Numbered from the stretch's first letter, positions 1 to 7,956 are shown. The stretch: 12,006 nucleotides of DNA from Pseudomonadota bacterium (GCA_021817875.1 JAKAFQ010000070.1:1-12006), one strand, 5' to 3'. Translations and numbers: made by a program. Notes: generated by a model not told the origin, from the letters alone.

Positions 1-60
1 GCTGCGTCCCACCCGGTCCCTATGCTCGTTGAATCGAGTTCGAGCGGGATGGTCTGATCG
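1..60 (+). other. Region upstream of the first gene; possible tail of a preceding CDS
   Basis: Two plus-strand frames are open from the window edge. One ends with TGA at 55-57, three bases before the ATG at 61. The other ends with TGA at 62-64 and would overlap that ATG as ATGA. The third frame stops at 30-32. Either of the first two could be the last 18-20 codons of an upstream operon member, but the stretch is too short to recognise a protein. The purine-rich GGGATGG at about 46-52 is the only ribosome-binding-like sequence before the first gene. No convincing promoter is visible. Confidence 0.25.
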
Positions 61-1635
61 ATGACACGGACATTCGACATCGTCATCGCCGGGGGTGGGG
101 TGAACGGGCTGGCCTGCGCCACTGTGCTGGCTCGCGCCGGTCTGACGGTATGTGTCGTGGAGCGCGCTCCCTGGGTGGGCGGCGGCGCGGTCACCCGCGA
201 AGTCACCCTGCCGGGCTTCAAGCACGATCTGTACGGCTCTTCGCACGTCTGGATTCACTGCAACCCGGATTTTGCGGAAATCAAGCGGGAACTTGCCGCA
301 TACGATCTGCAGTACGTCTTCTCCGAGGACCAGATCACGGGGCATCCTGACGCAGGGGGCGGACCGGGAATCGTCATCTACCGCAGCATCGACAAGACCG
401 TGGCGAGCATCGCCCGCTACAGCGAGAAGGATGCCCGGCAGTACCGCCGCATCTATGACGATTTCAATCTCGTGCGCGACGGATTCCTGAAGGCCTTCTT
501 TTCGCCGCCCGCCCCGCCGTCCCTCACGGCCCAGGCGATGGAAAGATCCCAGGGCGGTCTGCGGCGGCTGCGCGAGTTCTCGTTGAGCGCCCGGGCCTGG
601 GTCGAGCAGCATTTCAGCAACGACTTCGTGCGGGCCGTGATGCTCAACTGGGCACTGGCGCCGCAGATTCTTCCGGAGCAGGAAGGTGCCGGACAGTCGT
701 TCTACATCATGATTCCGGCGATCCACGTCTATGGTCAGTCGATACCACGAGGCGGCAGTCAGCAGTTGCCGTTGTCCATGGCGCGCTACCTCGAGGCGCA
801 TCGGGGCGCCGTCATGACCGGAAGTGCGATCAGCTCGATTCTCATCGAGGAGGGGCATGCGTGTGGCGTGCAACTCGCCAATGGCGATCAGATCCGCGCC
901 GGACGTGCCGTGGTGTCCGCGCTCGATCCGCGGCAGACCTTCCGGCGGCTGGTTGCGCCGCAACACCTGGGTGACGACTTTCTGGAGCTCGTGGATTCCT
1001 ACAGCTTTGGCCGGATCAGCGTCTGCAGAGCACATCTGGCGCTCAGCGAACCGCCCAGATTCACCAATGGCAGCGAGATCAGCGCCTGCCCGTTTCATCG
1101 CATAGTGGACTCCACGCCGCAGCTCATCAGGCAGTATGCGGAGATCTCGCAGGGGATTCCGCCGTCAGATCCGTTTCTGTGGAGCGCCTGCTGGACCCTG
1201 ATGGATCCGAGTCGTGCGCCACCTGGCCGGCACACGCTGATCGTCGACACGTTCGTGTCGAACTGGCTCGCTGACGGACGGACCTGGGAGGAAATCAAGG
1301 ACTCCTACGCGCGCGAGGTGATCCTGCCGAAGCTGCGGCAGTACGCGCCGAACATTTCTCACGACACGATTCTCGGGTGTCATGTCGATGCGCGGGAAAG
1401 CCTGGAGGCCGCGAACCCGTCGTTCGTCGACGGCACGACCAACGGCGGCGAGCGGGTGCAGTCGCAACTCGGGTACTTCCGTCCGTTTCCGGGATATGCG
1501 CACTACCGGTCGCCGGTCCGCGGTCTTTACATGACCGGACCGCACTGCCACCCGGGCGCGGGAATATCGGCGGCGGGGACCATCGCCGCAAAAGTCATTC
1601 TGGAGGACCTGGCGCGCGAGCGGCGCCGTGGTTGA
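61..1635 (+). CDS. FAD-dependent oxidoreductase, phytoene dehydrogenase/PYROXD2-like
   Basis: This 524-residue flavoprotein belongs to the phytoene desaturase/carotenoid isomerase superfamily, closest in style to the PYROXD2-like branch. The N-terminus is a dinucleotide-binding Rossmann fold: beta strand FDIVIA, glycine loop GGGVNG at residues 11-16, the ribose-binding acid Glu34 in VVERA, and the GG pair near 40-42. The C-terminal FAD signature TGPHCHPGAG at about 492-501 is followed by GISAAG, as in PYROXD2-type enzymes, where a histidine-proline-glycine motif sits by the flavin. The length fits the family. I see no signal peptide or membrane segment. The protein probably oxidises, reduces or isomerises a hydrophobic or unsaturated substrate; there is no carotenoid gene (crtB, crtE) in the window, so a carotenoid role is not supported. 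The nitrilase-like gene follows after 26 bases on the same strand, suggesting co-transcription. The fold is certain; the substrate is unknown. Confidence 0.9.
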   Translation: MTRTFDIVIAGGGVNGLACATVLARAGLTVCVVERAPWVGGGAVTREVTLPGFKHDLYGSSHVWIHCNPDFAEIKRELAAYDLQYVFSEDQITGHPDAGGGPGIVIYRSIDKTVASIARYSEKDARQYRRIYDDFNLVRDGFLKAFFSPPAPPSLTAQAMERSQGGLRRLREFSLSARAWVEQHFSNDFVRAVMLNWALAPQILPEQEGAGQSFYIMIPAIHVYGQSIPRGGSQQLPLSMARYLEAHRGAVMTGSAISSILIEEGHACGVQLANGDQIRAGRAVVSALDPRQTFRRLVAPQHLGDDFLELVDSYSFGRISVCRAHLALSEPPRFTNGSEISACPFHRIVDSTPQLIRQYAEISQGIPPSDPFLWSACWTLMDPSRAPPGRHTLIVDTFVSNWLADGRTWEEIKDSYAREVILPKLRQYAPNISHDTILGCHVDARESLEAANPSFVDGTTNGGERVQSQLGYFRPFPGYAHYRSPVRGLYMTGPHCHPGAGISAAGTIAAKVILEDLARERRRG

Positions 1636-1661
1636 TCACGTCAGATAGAGAGTGCCGATCC

Positions 1662-2813
1662 ATGTCGAATCGCATTGAAAAATATACCGCCCTCGTCGTC
1701 CAGCCGCACATCAAAGTCGCGCGGGACCGCGCCGACATAGAGCAGAACCTGGAGCGGGTGTGCAACATGATCGACTTCGGTGTCGGTTATTTCTGGGAGT
1801 TGCCCGCGCGACTGGTCGTCCTGCCGGAGTATTTTCTGCAGGGGGTGACCACGCCCGGCAGGGGAGAGCACGGCATCGATGAGTTCATGAAGAAGGCGGT
1901 GACTCTGGAGGGCCCGGAAATGCGCCGGCTCGGCGAGAAGGCCCGCGAATACGGCCTGTACATCTCCGGCGGCGGCCTCATCGAGCGGGTGCCCCAGTTT
2001 CCCGACCGCTGGTTCAACTCCGCATTCATCATCGGGCCTTCGGGCGAGGTCGTCCTGCGCTACCATAAGTGGCACATTCCCGCCTCGATCGGTCTCGGCA
2101 CCAGCCCCCACGACCTGTTGGACGAATACGGGAAGGTCTTCGGCTCGGACATCCGCACGCTGTTCCCGGTGGTCGATACCGAGATCGGCAGACTCGGCAC
2201 CATGACTTGCCACGACGGCTGCACTCCGGAGGTTTCGCGCGCCCTCGGCTTCAATGGTTGCGAGGTCATCTGTCATCCGGCGGCGCTGCAGGAAATCGAA
2301 GGCGTCAGCGCTCCTTGGGATTTCTGGCGCTTCACGCGCCGGACCCGGGCGCATGACAATATGTGCTACCTGCTCGGTTCGAACTGGGGAAGTGTCGATT
2401 ATGATTACTATCCGCGCGCATTCTGTCCGGGTGGCGCACTCATCATCGATTATACCGGGATGGTGCTCCGCGAGGCGCCGTATCCGCAGGAACAGGTGAT
2501 CGGGGCGACGATCGACGTTGAATCGCTGCGCGAGCACCGCTCGCGCTGCAATCACAATACCTGGGTGGACGTGCGGACCGAGGGCTTTCGTCAGATCTAC
2601 GAACGGTCGATCTATCCGCCGAATCAGTTTCCCGTCGGCCGGCCCCCCAGGACCCTGGCGGACAAGATGGGTCCCGTGGAGCAGGTGTTCCGAGAGCTCT
2701 ACGGCCGCGGCCAATTCGTGCCGCCGGCGGGGCTGACGAACGAGGACATGCCACGCCAGCACGTTCGACGCATAGAGCGTGCTCAGCAGCTCGGCGCATT
2801 GCGCAAAAGCTGA
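1662..2813 (+). CDS. Nitrilase-superfamily carbon-nitrogen hydrolase (amidase-like)
   Basis: This 383-residue protein carries the complete nitrilase-superfamily triad: Glu56 in LVVLPEYF, Lys136 in RYHKWHIP, and Cys183 in GTMTCHDGCTPE. The fold hydrolyses C-N bonds of amides, carbamoyl compounds or nitriles through a thioester enzyme intermediate. The DG-x-x-PE context after the cysteine resembles aliphatic amidases and formamidases more than true nitrilases, so an amidase is the best guess; the substrate is open. The body of about 310 residues is followed by a C-terminal extension of about 70 residues rich in Pro, Arg and Gln, roughly the size of the tail in AmiE/AmiF-type amidases. An in-frame ATG at 1377 would add 95 residues, but these lie inside the preceding gene and are Arg/Pro-rich, so the ATG at 1662 is preferred; the family core starts just after it. 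The ribosome-binding sequence AGAGAG is weak. The gene probably shares an operon with the flavoprotein upstream and the small ORF 15 bases downstream. Confidence 0.88.
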   Translation: MSNRIEKYTALVVQPHIKVARDRADIEQNLERVCNMIDFGVGYFWELPARLVVLPEYFLQGVTTPGRGEHGIDEFMKKAVTLEGPEMRRLGEKAREYGLYISGGGLIERVPQFPDRWFNSAFIIGPSGEVVLRYHKWHIPASIGLGTSPHDLLDEYGKVFGSDIRTLFPVVDTEIGRLGTMTCHDGCTPEVSRALGFNGCEVICHPAALQEIEGVSAPWDFWRFTRRTRAHDNMCYLLGSNWGSVDYDYYPRAFCPGGALIIDYTGMVLREAPYPQEQVIGATIDVESLREHRSRCNHNTWVDVRTEGFRQIYERSIYPPNQFPVGRPPRTLADKMGPVEQVFRELYGRGQFVPPAGLTNEDMPRQHVRRIERAQQLGALRKS

Positions 2814-2828
2814 TATCCGGGGCCATTC

Positions 2829-3092
2829 ATGCGAGTGATCAGTCCGCTGACGGACCTCGATCTGCGCATCGGCAGAATCGAGCGGCAGGGCGATCTCATC
2901 GTCGTCGAGACCGTTCCGGGTGAAGGCATCGAGACCCGCATAGAACTGTCCGCGCGTGACGCCGGGCGCATCGTCGGCCGGATCCTGCGAAGCCCCGCGC
3001 TGCTGCGCTATCTGCTCATCCTTCCGCTTCTTTACTGGCGGGCGGGCAGGGCGCCTGCTGCCGGCCCGGATGACCCTTGGTCGCCGCGGTGA
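2829..3092 (+). CDS. Uncharacterised 87-residue protein with a hydrophobic segment
   Basis: I do not recognise this protein. It follows the amidohydrolase by 15 bases on the same strand and ends 5 bases before the convergent LysR gene. The first half looks like a small beta domain (RIGRIERQGDLIVVETVP, then IETRIELS). A helix-like ARDAGRIVGRILRSP segment at about 43-57 comes next, then a hydrophobic stretch, LLRYLLILPLLYW at about 58-70, and a Pro/Arg/Asp-rich tail ending in DDPWSPR. The hydrophobic part is short for a full transmembrane helix but could be a membrane anchor or amphipathic helix. Codon use matches the genes upstream, and the amino acid composition is far more balanced than that of the antisense or frame-shifted readings here. 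Both support real coding. A role as a partner or localiser of the upstream enzymes is only a guess from position. Confidence 0.65.
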   Translation: MRVISPLTDLDLRIGRIERQGDLIVVETVPGEGIETRIELSARDAGRIVGRILRSPALLRYLLILPLLYWRAGRAPAAGPDDPWSPR

Positions 3093-3097
3093 GCGCC

Positions 3098-4078
3098 TCA
3101 ATCGCCGCGCATGGGCCTGGCGCGGGTGGCGGGGAGTTGAGTGTCGTTCACCGCGAGGCCGAGCATCCGGTCGAGCTGCTGTTGGCTGGTCGCGCCTTCG
3201 GTGATGACCCAGCCACAAAAGCTCTTCACCAGACGATGTTCACTCGGGCGAGGGAAAGTCACCACATAGTATGCAAACGGAGACGGCAGCGACAGGGCGA
3301 AGGGCCGTACCAGGGCGCCGATTTTCAGGGCATCCAGGACCAGCGCGCCGCGGCCGAGCGCCACGCCCTCGCCCATTTCCGCCGCCTGGATGACCAGGTT
3401 CGAGTGGTTGAATCCGGGACCGCGCTCCGAATCGATGTCGGTGATTCCCGCTGCGGCCAGCCAGTCACGCCAGCCGGTCGTCATCACGTCGTGCAGCAAC
3501 GTGTGGTGCCGCAGGTCTGCAGCACTTCGCAGGGGATGGGTGCCGTGCAGGAGTCGTGGGCTGCACACGGGAAAGATGCTTTCGGTCATGAATCGCACCG
3601 CGTCGAGGTCCGGCCAGCCTCCCGCTCCATAGCGCAGCTCGATGTCGGCCACCCCGTGCCGCAAGGCCTCCTCCTCGGGAGCGGCGGCGGTGATGCGCAC
3701 GTCGGCATCGGGGTGGGCGCGCATGAAGCCGCCGAGGCGCGGCAGCAGCCATCGCGAACCGAAGGAGTCGAGGGTCGCGATGTTGAGGACGCGTTTGGGT
3801 TTTACTCCTCGGACGAGATCGGTGCTCACCCGAACCGCTTCGAGGGCGGAGGTGACCGCCGGATAGTATTCCCGACCGGCCTCCGTCAATACCAGTCCCT
3901 GTCCTCGGCCCAGACGATGAAACAGTGCAACGCCGAGAAAGTCTTCGAGCGATTTGATCTGGTGACTGACCGCGGCCTGTGTCACGTGCAGTTCGTCCGA
4001 CGCGCGCGTGAAACTCAGATGCCTCGCGGCCGCCTCGAACACGACCAGGGCATTGAGGGGCGGCAGTCGGCGGGTCAT
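3098..4078 (-). CDS. LysR-family transcriptional regulator, GcvA-like
   Basis: This 326-residue protein has the LysR layout. An N-terminal winged helix-turn-helix at about residues 6-65 has the GcvA-subgroup signature PPLNALVVFEAAARHLSF, then TQAAVSHQIKSLE as recognition helix and linker. A periplasmic-binding-like effector domain runs from about 95 to 300, including the GVADIELRYG strand and GEGVALGRGAL loop seen in GcvA relatives. It should bind DNA as a tetramer and respond to a small ligand. It is divergent from the SDR gene, with 125 bases between, so the SDR is its likeliest target. The ATG at 4076-4078 is preceded by GGAGGT (4091-4096 on the plus strand), about 12 bases away and a little far. 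The 20-odd residues after about 305 are slightly longer than typical. It is a GcvA-like paralogue, not necessarily a glycine-cleavage regulator, as no gcv gene is present. Confidence 0.92.
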   Translation of the reverse strand: MTRRLPPLNALVVFEAAARHLSFTRASDELHVTQAAVSHQIKSLEDFLGVALFHRLGRGQGLVLTEAGREYYPAVTSALEAVRVSTDLVRGVKPKRVLNIATLDSFGSRWLLPRLGGFMRAHPDADVRITAAAPEEEALRHGVADIELRYGAGGWPDLDAVRFMTESIFPVCSPRLLHGTHPLRSAADLRHHTLLHDVMTTGWRDWLAAAGITDIDSERGPGFNHSNLVIQAAEMGEGVALGRGALVLDALKIGALVRPFALSLPSPFAYYVVTFPRPSEHRLVKSFCGWVITEGATSQQQLDRMLGLAVNDTQLPATRARPMRGD

Positions 4079-4103
4079 GGTTCTGGGTCAACCTCCGAAC
4101 CTC

Positions 4104-4134
4104 ACTCTAGCACACGGTGTGCGCGCGCTGTCGA
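4104..4134 (-). promoter_or_regulatory. Candidate promoter for the GcvA-like regulator
   Basis: Reading the minus strand, TCGACA (plus 4129-4134, five of six matches to the sigma-70 -35 box) is followed after 19 bases by TAGAGT (plus 4104-4109), preceded by TGC as in an extended -10. The spacer is longer than the optimal 17, so this is tentative. The perfect palindrome at 4110-4122 lies inside the spacer, directly beside the -10, where a bound regulator would block polymerase. Confidence 0.35.
4110..4122. promoter_or_regulatory. Perfect 13-base palindrome, candidate operator
   Basis: GCACAC-G-GTGTGC is a perfect 6+1+6 inverted repeat between the divergent LysR and SDR genes, 32 bases upstream of the regulator start and 82 bases upstream of the SDR GTG. 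LysR regulators typically bind such dyads in divergent intergenic regions and repress their own gene while controlling the neighbour. It does not match the simple T-N11-A rule, so which protein binds is unproven. Confidence 0.45.
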
Positions 4135-4203
4135 GTATGCCTGGCGGGATGTTGCCGGCTCGCATGCGTGGTCATCGGTCTGGCGCAGTTCGGAGTATGC
4201 CGC

Positions 4204-5031
4204 GTGCATTCCAGGGTGATTTGCATTTCCGGATGCGCGAGTGGCATCGGCCGCGCCCTCGCCTTGCGTCTCGCGGAGCAGGGTGCGACGGTCTATGCCG
4301 GCATGCGGGAGCTCAGCACGGCTCCCGTGCTCAATGGCGTGCGTGCCCTGCAGCTCGATGTAACCCTTCCCGGGCAGATTGCCCGGGCGATGGCCGTCAT
4401 CGCCCGGGAGTGTGGCAGGCTCGACGTGCTGATCAACAACGCCGGCGTGAACGCGCTGGGTCCCTGGGAACTGGTTCCCGCGGAAATCGTCCGGCGGACA
4501 TTCGAGGTGAATTTCTTCGGGGCCGTGGAACTCACCAAGGCGGCGCTGCCTCTGATGCGCAGACAGCGCGCCGGACATGTTCTCGTCATTTCATCGCTTT
4601 CGGCGCTGGTCGCCCTGCCGGCCGGCGGTGTTTACGCCGCCAGCAAAGCGGCGTTGGAAGCCTTTGCGGAGAGCCTGTCCTACGAGGTGCGTCGATGGAA
4701 CATCCGTGTGTCCATCGTGAATCCGGCGGGATATGCCAGCGGACTGCAGGCGGCTGCCTGGCGTCCGGGTACAGCTGAGGGCCCATACGCATCGCTGGTC
4801 GATGCATTGGGAACGCAGAGGCACTCTGCGGAATGCGGCGCCGAACAGGCCGCCGCACGGATCATCGGACTTCTGAGCGGCCGGGGCGAGAACTTGCGGC
4901 ATCCGCTCGATGAGACGGCCCGACGGGTCTTCGGTAGATTGAACTGGGAGAACGGCCGCGAGCGCGAGCAGATCGCTCGCGACGCCTCCGGACTCGGCTG
5001 GTGGTTGGACGGGTCCGAAGCCAATGACTGA
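4204..5031 (+). CDS. Short-chain dehydrogenase/reductase (classical SDR)
   Basis: This 275-residue NAD(P)-dependent oxidoreductase has all classical SDR signatures: the cofactor glycine motif SGCASGIG at residues 9-16, LDV at 51-53, NNAG at 78-81, the structural Asn103, and the catalytic Ser131, Tyr144 and Lys148 (YAASK). NPAGYAS after the active site replaces the common PG motif. It should interconvert an alcohol and a ketone or a related pair; the substrate is unknown. I chose the GTG at 4204 because GGAG at 4192-4195 lies 8 bases before it and the Rossmann strand begins at once. The same frame is open back to 4117, but that would add a cysteine-rich, non-SDR leader crossing the palindrome. 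The C-terminal part beyond about 185 is fairly variable and ends WWLDGSEAND. It is divergent from the GcvA-like regulator and convergent with ilvD. Confidence 0.92.
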   Translation: MHSRVICISGCASGIGRALALRLAEQGATVYAGMRELSTAPVLNGVRALQLDVTLPGQIARAMAVIARECGRLDVLINNAGVNALGPWELVPAEIVRRTFEVNFFGAVELTKAALPLMRRQRAGHVLVISSLSALVALPAGGVYAASKAALEAFAESLSYEVRRWNIRVSIVNPAGYASGLQAAAWRPGTAEGPYASLVDALGTQRHSAECGAEQAAARIIGLLSGRGENLRHPLDETARRVFGRLNWENGREREQIARDASGLGWWLDGSEAND

Positions 5032-5057
5032 TCCCGGACACACCGACGGCCGGAACG

Positions 5058-5077
5058 CGCCACCGGACCGGGCGGCG
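5058..5077 (-). terminator. Possible ilvD terminator hairpin
   Basis: In the minus-strand RNA, CGCCGCC and GGTGGCG pair over 7 positions (one G-U) around the 6-base loop CGGTCC, just past the ilvD TAA. No proper U-tract follows, so if it terminates at all it is a weak or factor-assisted terminator. On the plus strand one pair becomes A-C, so it serves the SDR transcript less well. Confidence 0.3.
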
Positions 5078-5084
5078 GGAACCC

Positions 5085-6926
5085 TTACGAGCGCAGCAGA
5101 TCGGGATTGCGTACCGCGCCGCGGTCCGCGCTGGTCACGAGCTGCGCGTACGCCTTCAGCGCCGCACTGACCTTGCGCTGGCGCGGCACCACGGGTCGCC
5201 AGCCCGTGGCCGAGCGGTCGGCGCGCCGGCGGCCGAGCTCCTCGTCGCTCACCTCCACCCGCACGATGCGCGCCGGGATGTCGATCACGACCGTATCTCC
5301 GGTTTCGACCAGGGCGATGGTGCCGCCCTCGGCGGCTTCGGGCGACACGTGGCCGATCGACAGGCCGGCGGTTCCTCCGGAGAAGCGGCCATCGGTGATC
5401 AGCGCGCAGACCTTGCCGAGTCCCTTCGATTTCAGATAGCTGGTCGGATAGAGCATTTCCTGCATGCCCGGACCGCCGCGCGGCCCCTCGTAGCGGATGA
5501 CCACCGCATCCCCGGGCTTCACCCGGCCGCCGAGGATCGCTTCGACGGCCTCGTCCTGGCTCTCGACCACGACCGCGGGGCCGCGGAACGACAGGATGCT
5601 TTTGTCGACGCCCGCGGTCTTGACGATACAGCCGCGCTCGGCGAGGTTGCCGTACAGAACGGCGAGGCCGCCGTCGCGGCTGTAGGCCGCGTCGCGGCTG
5701 CGTATGCAGCCGGATGCGCGGTCGGTGTCGAGCTGCGGATAGCGGCAGTTCTGCGAGAAGGCGCGCTGGGTGGGGATGCCTGCCGGACCGGCGCGGAAGA
5801 ATTCACGTACGGCGGGGTCCTGGCTGCGCGTCACGTCCCATTTCCCGAGCGCATCCGCCAGGCAGTCGGTGTGAACGGTCGGCACCGAGGCATCGAGCAG
5901 CTTCGCGCGGTCGAGCTCGCCGAGAATGGCCATGACGCCGCCGGCCCGATGCACGTCCTCGAGGTGATAGTGACTCGACGGCGCCACTTTGCACAGATTC
6001 GGAACCGCGCGCGACAGCCGGTCGATGTCGCTCATGTGAAATTCGACCTGGGCTTCGTGCGCGGCGGCCAGCAGGTGCAGCACGGTGTTGGTCGAACCGC
6101 CCATGGCGATGTCCAGCGACATCGCATTTTCGAATGCGGCCTTGCAGGCGATGCTGCGCGGCAGTACACGGCTGTCGTCCCGCAGGTAGTAGCGCGTGGT
6201 CAGCTCCACGATCAGCCGTCCGGCCGTGCGGAACAGCTGCTCGCGGTCCGCGTGGGTGGCGACGAGCGTGCCGTTGCCGGGCAGGGCGAGGCCCAGCGCC
6301 TCGGTGAGGCAATTCATCGAGTTGGCGGTAAACATGCCCGAGCATGAGCCGCAGGTGGGGCACGCGGACCGCTCGATCGCCTGCACGTCGGCGTCGGTCA
6401 CGCTGTTGTCGGCCGCGGCGACGATGGCGTCGATCAGGTCGAGCGATGTGTCTTTGCCGGCCAGGCGGACCTTGCCGGCCTCCATCGGGCCGCCGGAGAC
6501 GAACACGGTCGGAATGTTCAGGCGCAGGGCGGCCATGAGCATGCCGGGTGTGATCTTGTCGCAGTTCGAGATGCACACCAGCGCGTCGGCCGTGTGCGCG
6601 TTGCACATGTACTCCACGCTGTCAGCGATGATGTCGCGCGACGGCAGGCTGTAGAGCATGCCGTCGTGCCCCATGGCGATGCCGTCGTCGACCGCGATGG
6701 TGTTGAACTCCTTGCCCACGCCCCCGGCGCGTTCGATTTCTTCGATCACCAGCCGGCCCATGTCCTTCAGATGCACGTGGCCGGGTACGAACTGGGTGAA
6801 GGAATTGGCGACCGCAATGATGGGCTTGCCGAAGTCGCTGTCCTTCATCCCGGTGGCCCGCCACAGTGCGCGGGCTCCAGCCATGTTGCGGCCGGCGGTG
6901 CTGGTTGCGGAACGGTAAGCAGGCAT
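5085..6926 (-). CDS. ilvD: Dihydroxy-acid dehydratase
   Basis: This 613-residue enzyme dehydrates 2,3-dihydroxy-isovalerate and 2,3-dihydroxy-3-methylvalerate to the 2-oxo acids, the step before the transaminase in valine and isoleucine synthesis; the valine branch also feeds leucine and pantothenate. It is collinear with E. coli IlvD nearly throughout: MPAYRSAT start, [13 protein letters not shown], iron-sulfur cluster cysteines Cys122 (CISNCDK) and Cys195 (CPTCGSC), [10 protein letters not shown] with the metal-binding aspartate, [15 protein letters not shown], and the C-terminal [23 protein letters not shown]. It resembles the E. coli-type enzyme, classically an oxygen-sensitive [4Fe-4S] protein. 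The ATG at 6924-6926 is chosen because AGAGGAA (plus 6935-6941) lies 8 bases before it and the protein then starts as in E. coli; an upstream ATG at 6953 would add nine residues absent from the family. It is a monocistronic-looking gene divergent from a LysR gene, with no other ilv gene present. Confidence 0.97.
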   Translation of the reverse strand: MPAYRSATSTAGRNMAGARALWRATGMKDSDFGKPIIAVANSFTQFVPGHVHLKDMGRLVIEEIERAGGVGKEFNTIAVDDGIAMGHDGMLYSLPSRDIIADSVEYMCNAHTADALVCISNCDKITPGMLMAALRLNIPTVFVSGGPMEAGKVRLAGKDTSLDLIDAIVAAADNSVTDADVQAIERSACPTCGSCSGMFTANSMNCLTEALGLALPGNGTLVATHADREQLFRTAGRLIVELTTRYYLRDDSRVLPRSIACKAAFENAMSLDIAMGGSTNTVLHLLAAAHEAQVEFHMSDIDRLSRAVPNLCKVAPSSHYHLEDVHRAGGVMAILGELDRAKLLDASVPTVHTDCLADALGKWDVTRSQDPAVREFFRAGPAGIPTQRAFSQNCRYPQLDTDRASGCIRSRDAAYSRDGGLAVLYGNLAERGCIVKTAGVDKSILSFRGPAVVVESQDEAVEAILGGRVKPGDAVVIRYEGPRGGPGMQEMLYPTSYLKSKGLGKVCALITDGRFSGGTAGLSIGHVSPEAAEGGTIALVETGDTVVIDIPARIVRVEVSDEELGRRRADRSATGWRPVVPRQRKVSAALKAYAQLVTSADRGAVRNPDLLRS

Positions 6927-6975
6927 GGACTGGGTTCCTCTGTCGGGCGACAACCGTCGCCGGCGCGCATTCTGA

Positions 6976-7004
6976 TTGGCGTCTCATATATCCGCTAATA
7001 CAAT
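6976..7004 (+). promoter_or_regulatory. Sigma-70-like promoter for the BenM-like LysR gene
   Basis: TTGGCG (6976-6981) and TACAAT (6999-7004) are separated by exactly 17 bases, in an AT-rich island (about 6984-7010) that stands out in GC-rich surroundings. The predicted start of transcription near 7011 leaves a short leader before the GTG at 7036. The same AT-rich island, with ATATAT and AATATAG, sits about 60-80 bases upstream of ilvD and is the natural place for LysR binding and for the ilvD promoter. I could not resolve a good ilvD -35/-10 pair. Confidence 0.55.
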
Positions 7005-7035
7005 ATAGATAGGGTCGCCATACGATTTGCGAATA

Positions 7036-7956
7036 GTGGAACTGAGGCAACTGCGCTACTTCGTCGCGGTCGCGGAAGAGTGCAGCTTCTCGCGCGCCGC
7101 GCGCCGGCTGCATATCTCGCAGCCGCCCCTGTCGACGCAGATCAAGAAGCTGGAGAGCGCGCTCGGAGTGCGGCTGCTCGAGCGCAGCAATCGCGGCGCA
7201 GCGCTCACCGCTGCGGGGACCGCCTTCCTGGAGGAAGCGCGCGCGGTCCTGCAGCGGCTCGATCGCGCCACGAGCGAGGTGCTGCGGGTGCACCGGGGCG
7301 ATATCGGCAGGCTGTCCGTCGGTTTCGTCTCGATCGCAGACTACGGCATTCTGCCGCCTGCCCTGAAGAGTTTTCGCTCAAGCTTCCCCGGCGTGGAAGT
7401 GGAGTTGCACGAGCTCACGACCGATGCCCAGGTTCCGGAGCTGCGCGCCGCGCGATTGGACCTGGGCATCGGCCTGGCACCGGTGGACGAGCCTGACCTC
7501 GAGTTCGAGCGCTTGCTGTGCGAGGACCTGGTGCTCGCCGCTCCATCGGGGCACCCGACCGCCAGGGGAACCGGCGCGATCGATCTGCGCGCGCTCGCGA
7601 AAGAGCATTTCATCGTCCCGCCGCGCGACATCGCCCCGGGTCTGTACGACCTCACGATCAGCTATTGCCGCTCGTTCGGTTTCGCCCCGCGAATCACCCA
7701 GCAAGCCCGGCAGATGCAGACCGTGATTGGCCTGGTCTCGAGCGGCATGGGTTTCGCGCTCGTTCCCTCCTCGGTCCGCAATCTCCGCCGTTCCGGTGTC
7801 CGCTACCGGCGCCTGCCTCGCAAGGCGACGCCGATCGAACTGGGAGTTCTGCGTCTGCGCAACACGAATAACCCGCCGCGGGAAAATTTCGTCGAGGCAC
7901 TCAGAAGCGCGGTGCGGCTGCACGCCCGCGCCCGCTCCGCCGAGCCGGTCGATTGA
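7036..7956 (+). CDS. LysR-family transcriptional regulator, BenM/CatM-like
   Basis: This 306-residue regulator starts VELRQLRYFVAVAEE, the classic opening of the BenM/CatM/TfdR/CbbR-type branch, with the helix-turn-helix at about 18-37 (SFSRAARRLHISQPPLSTQIKKLE). An effector-binding domain follows from about 90 to 295 (GRLSVGFVS opening, then LDLGIGLAP and SSGMGFALVPSS). Relatives often respond to aromatic or organic acids, but the ligand here is unknown. I chose the GTG at 7036 as the family-typical start; an in-frame TTG at 7027 would add three residues, and neither has an obvious ribosome-binding site. It is divergent from ilvD with 109 bases between, so by the usual LysR arrangement it may control ilvD as well as itself. 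It converges on fecR with only 13 bases between stops. Confidence 0.93.
   Translation: MELRQLRYFVAVAEECSFSRAARRLHISQPPLSTQIKKLESALGVRLLERSNRGAALTAAGTAFLEEARAVLQRLDRATSEVLRVHRGDIGRLSVGFVSIADYGILPPALKSFRSSFPGVEVELHELTTDAQVPELRAARLDLGIGLAPVDEPDLEFERLLCEDLVLAAPSGHPTARGTGAIDLRALAKEHFIVPPRDIAPGLYDLTISYCRSFGFAPRITQQARQMQTVIGLVSSGMGFALVPSSVRNLRRSGVRYRRLPRKATPIELGVLRLRNTNNPPRENFVEALRSAVRLHARARSAEPVD

Noticed and set aside
1377..1661. N-terminal extension of the amidohydrolase from an ATG at 1377
   Set aside because: The extra 95 residues are the flavoprotein gene read in another frame and are Arg/Pro/Gly-rich. The nitrilase fold begins right after the ATG at 1662.
1641..3218. 525-codon minus-strand open frame antisense to the amidohydrolase and small ORF
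   Set aside because: Composition is Arg/Asp/His-rich with no motif, while the plus strand encodes a clear Glu-Lys-Cys hydrolase in the same place.
4117..4203. Longer SDR start from the GTG at 4117
   Set aside because: It would add a cysteine-rich leader that crosses the promoter/operator region; the GTG at 4204 has a ribosome-binding site at 8 bases and the family-typical beginning.
3077..4219. 380-codon plus-strand open frame antisense to the GcvA-like regulator
   Set aside because: It spans the LysR gene antisense and the regulatory palindrome; the LysR reading is unambiguous.
5349..6347. 332-codon plus-strand open frame antisense to ilvD
   Set aside because: It lies wholly inside an unambiguous ilvD gene and shows no recognisable fold or ribosome-binding site.
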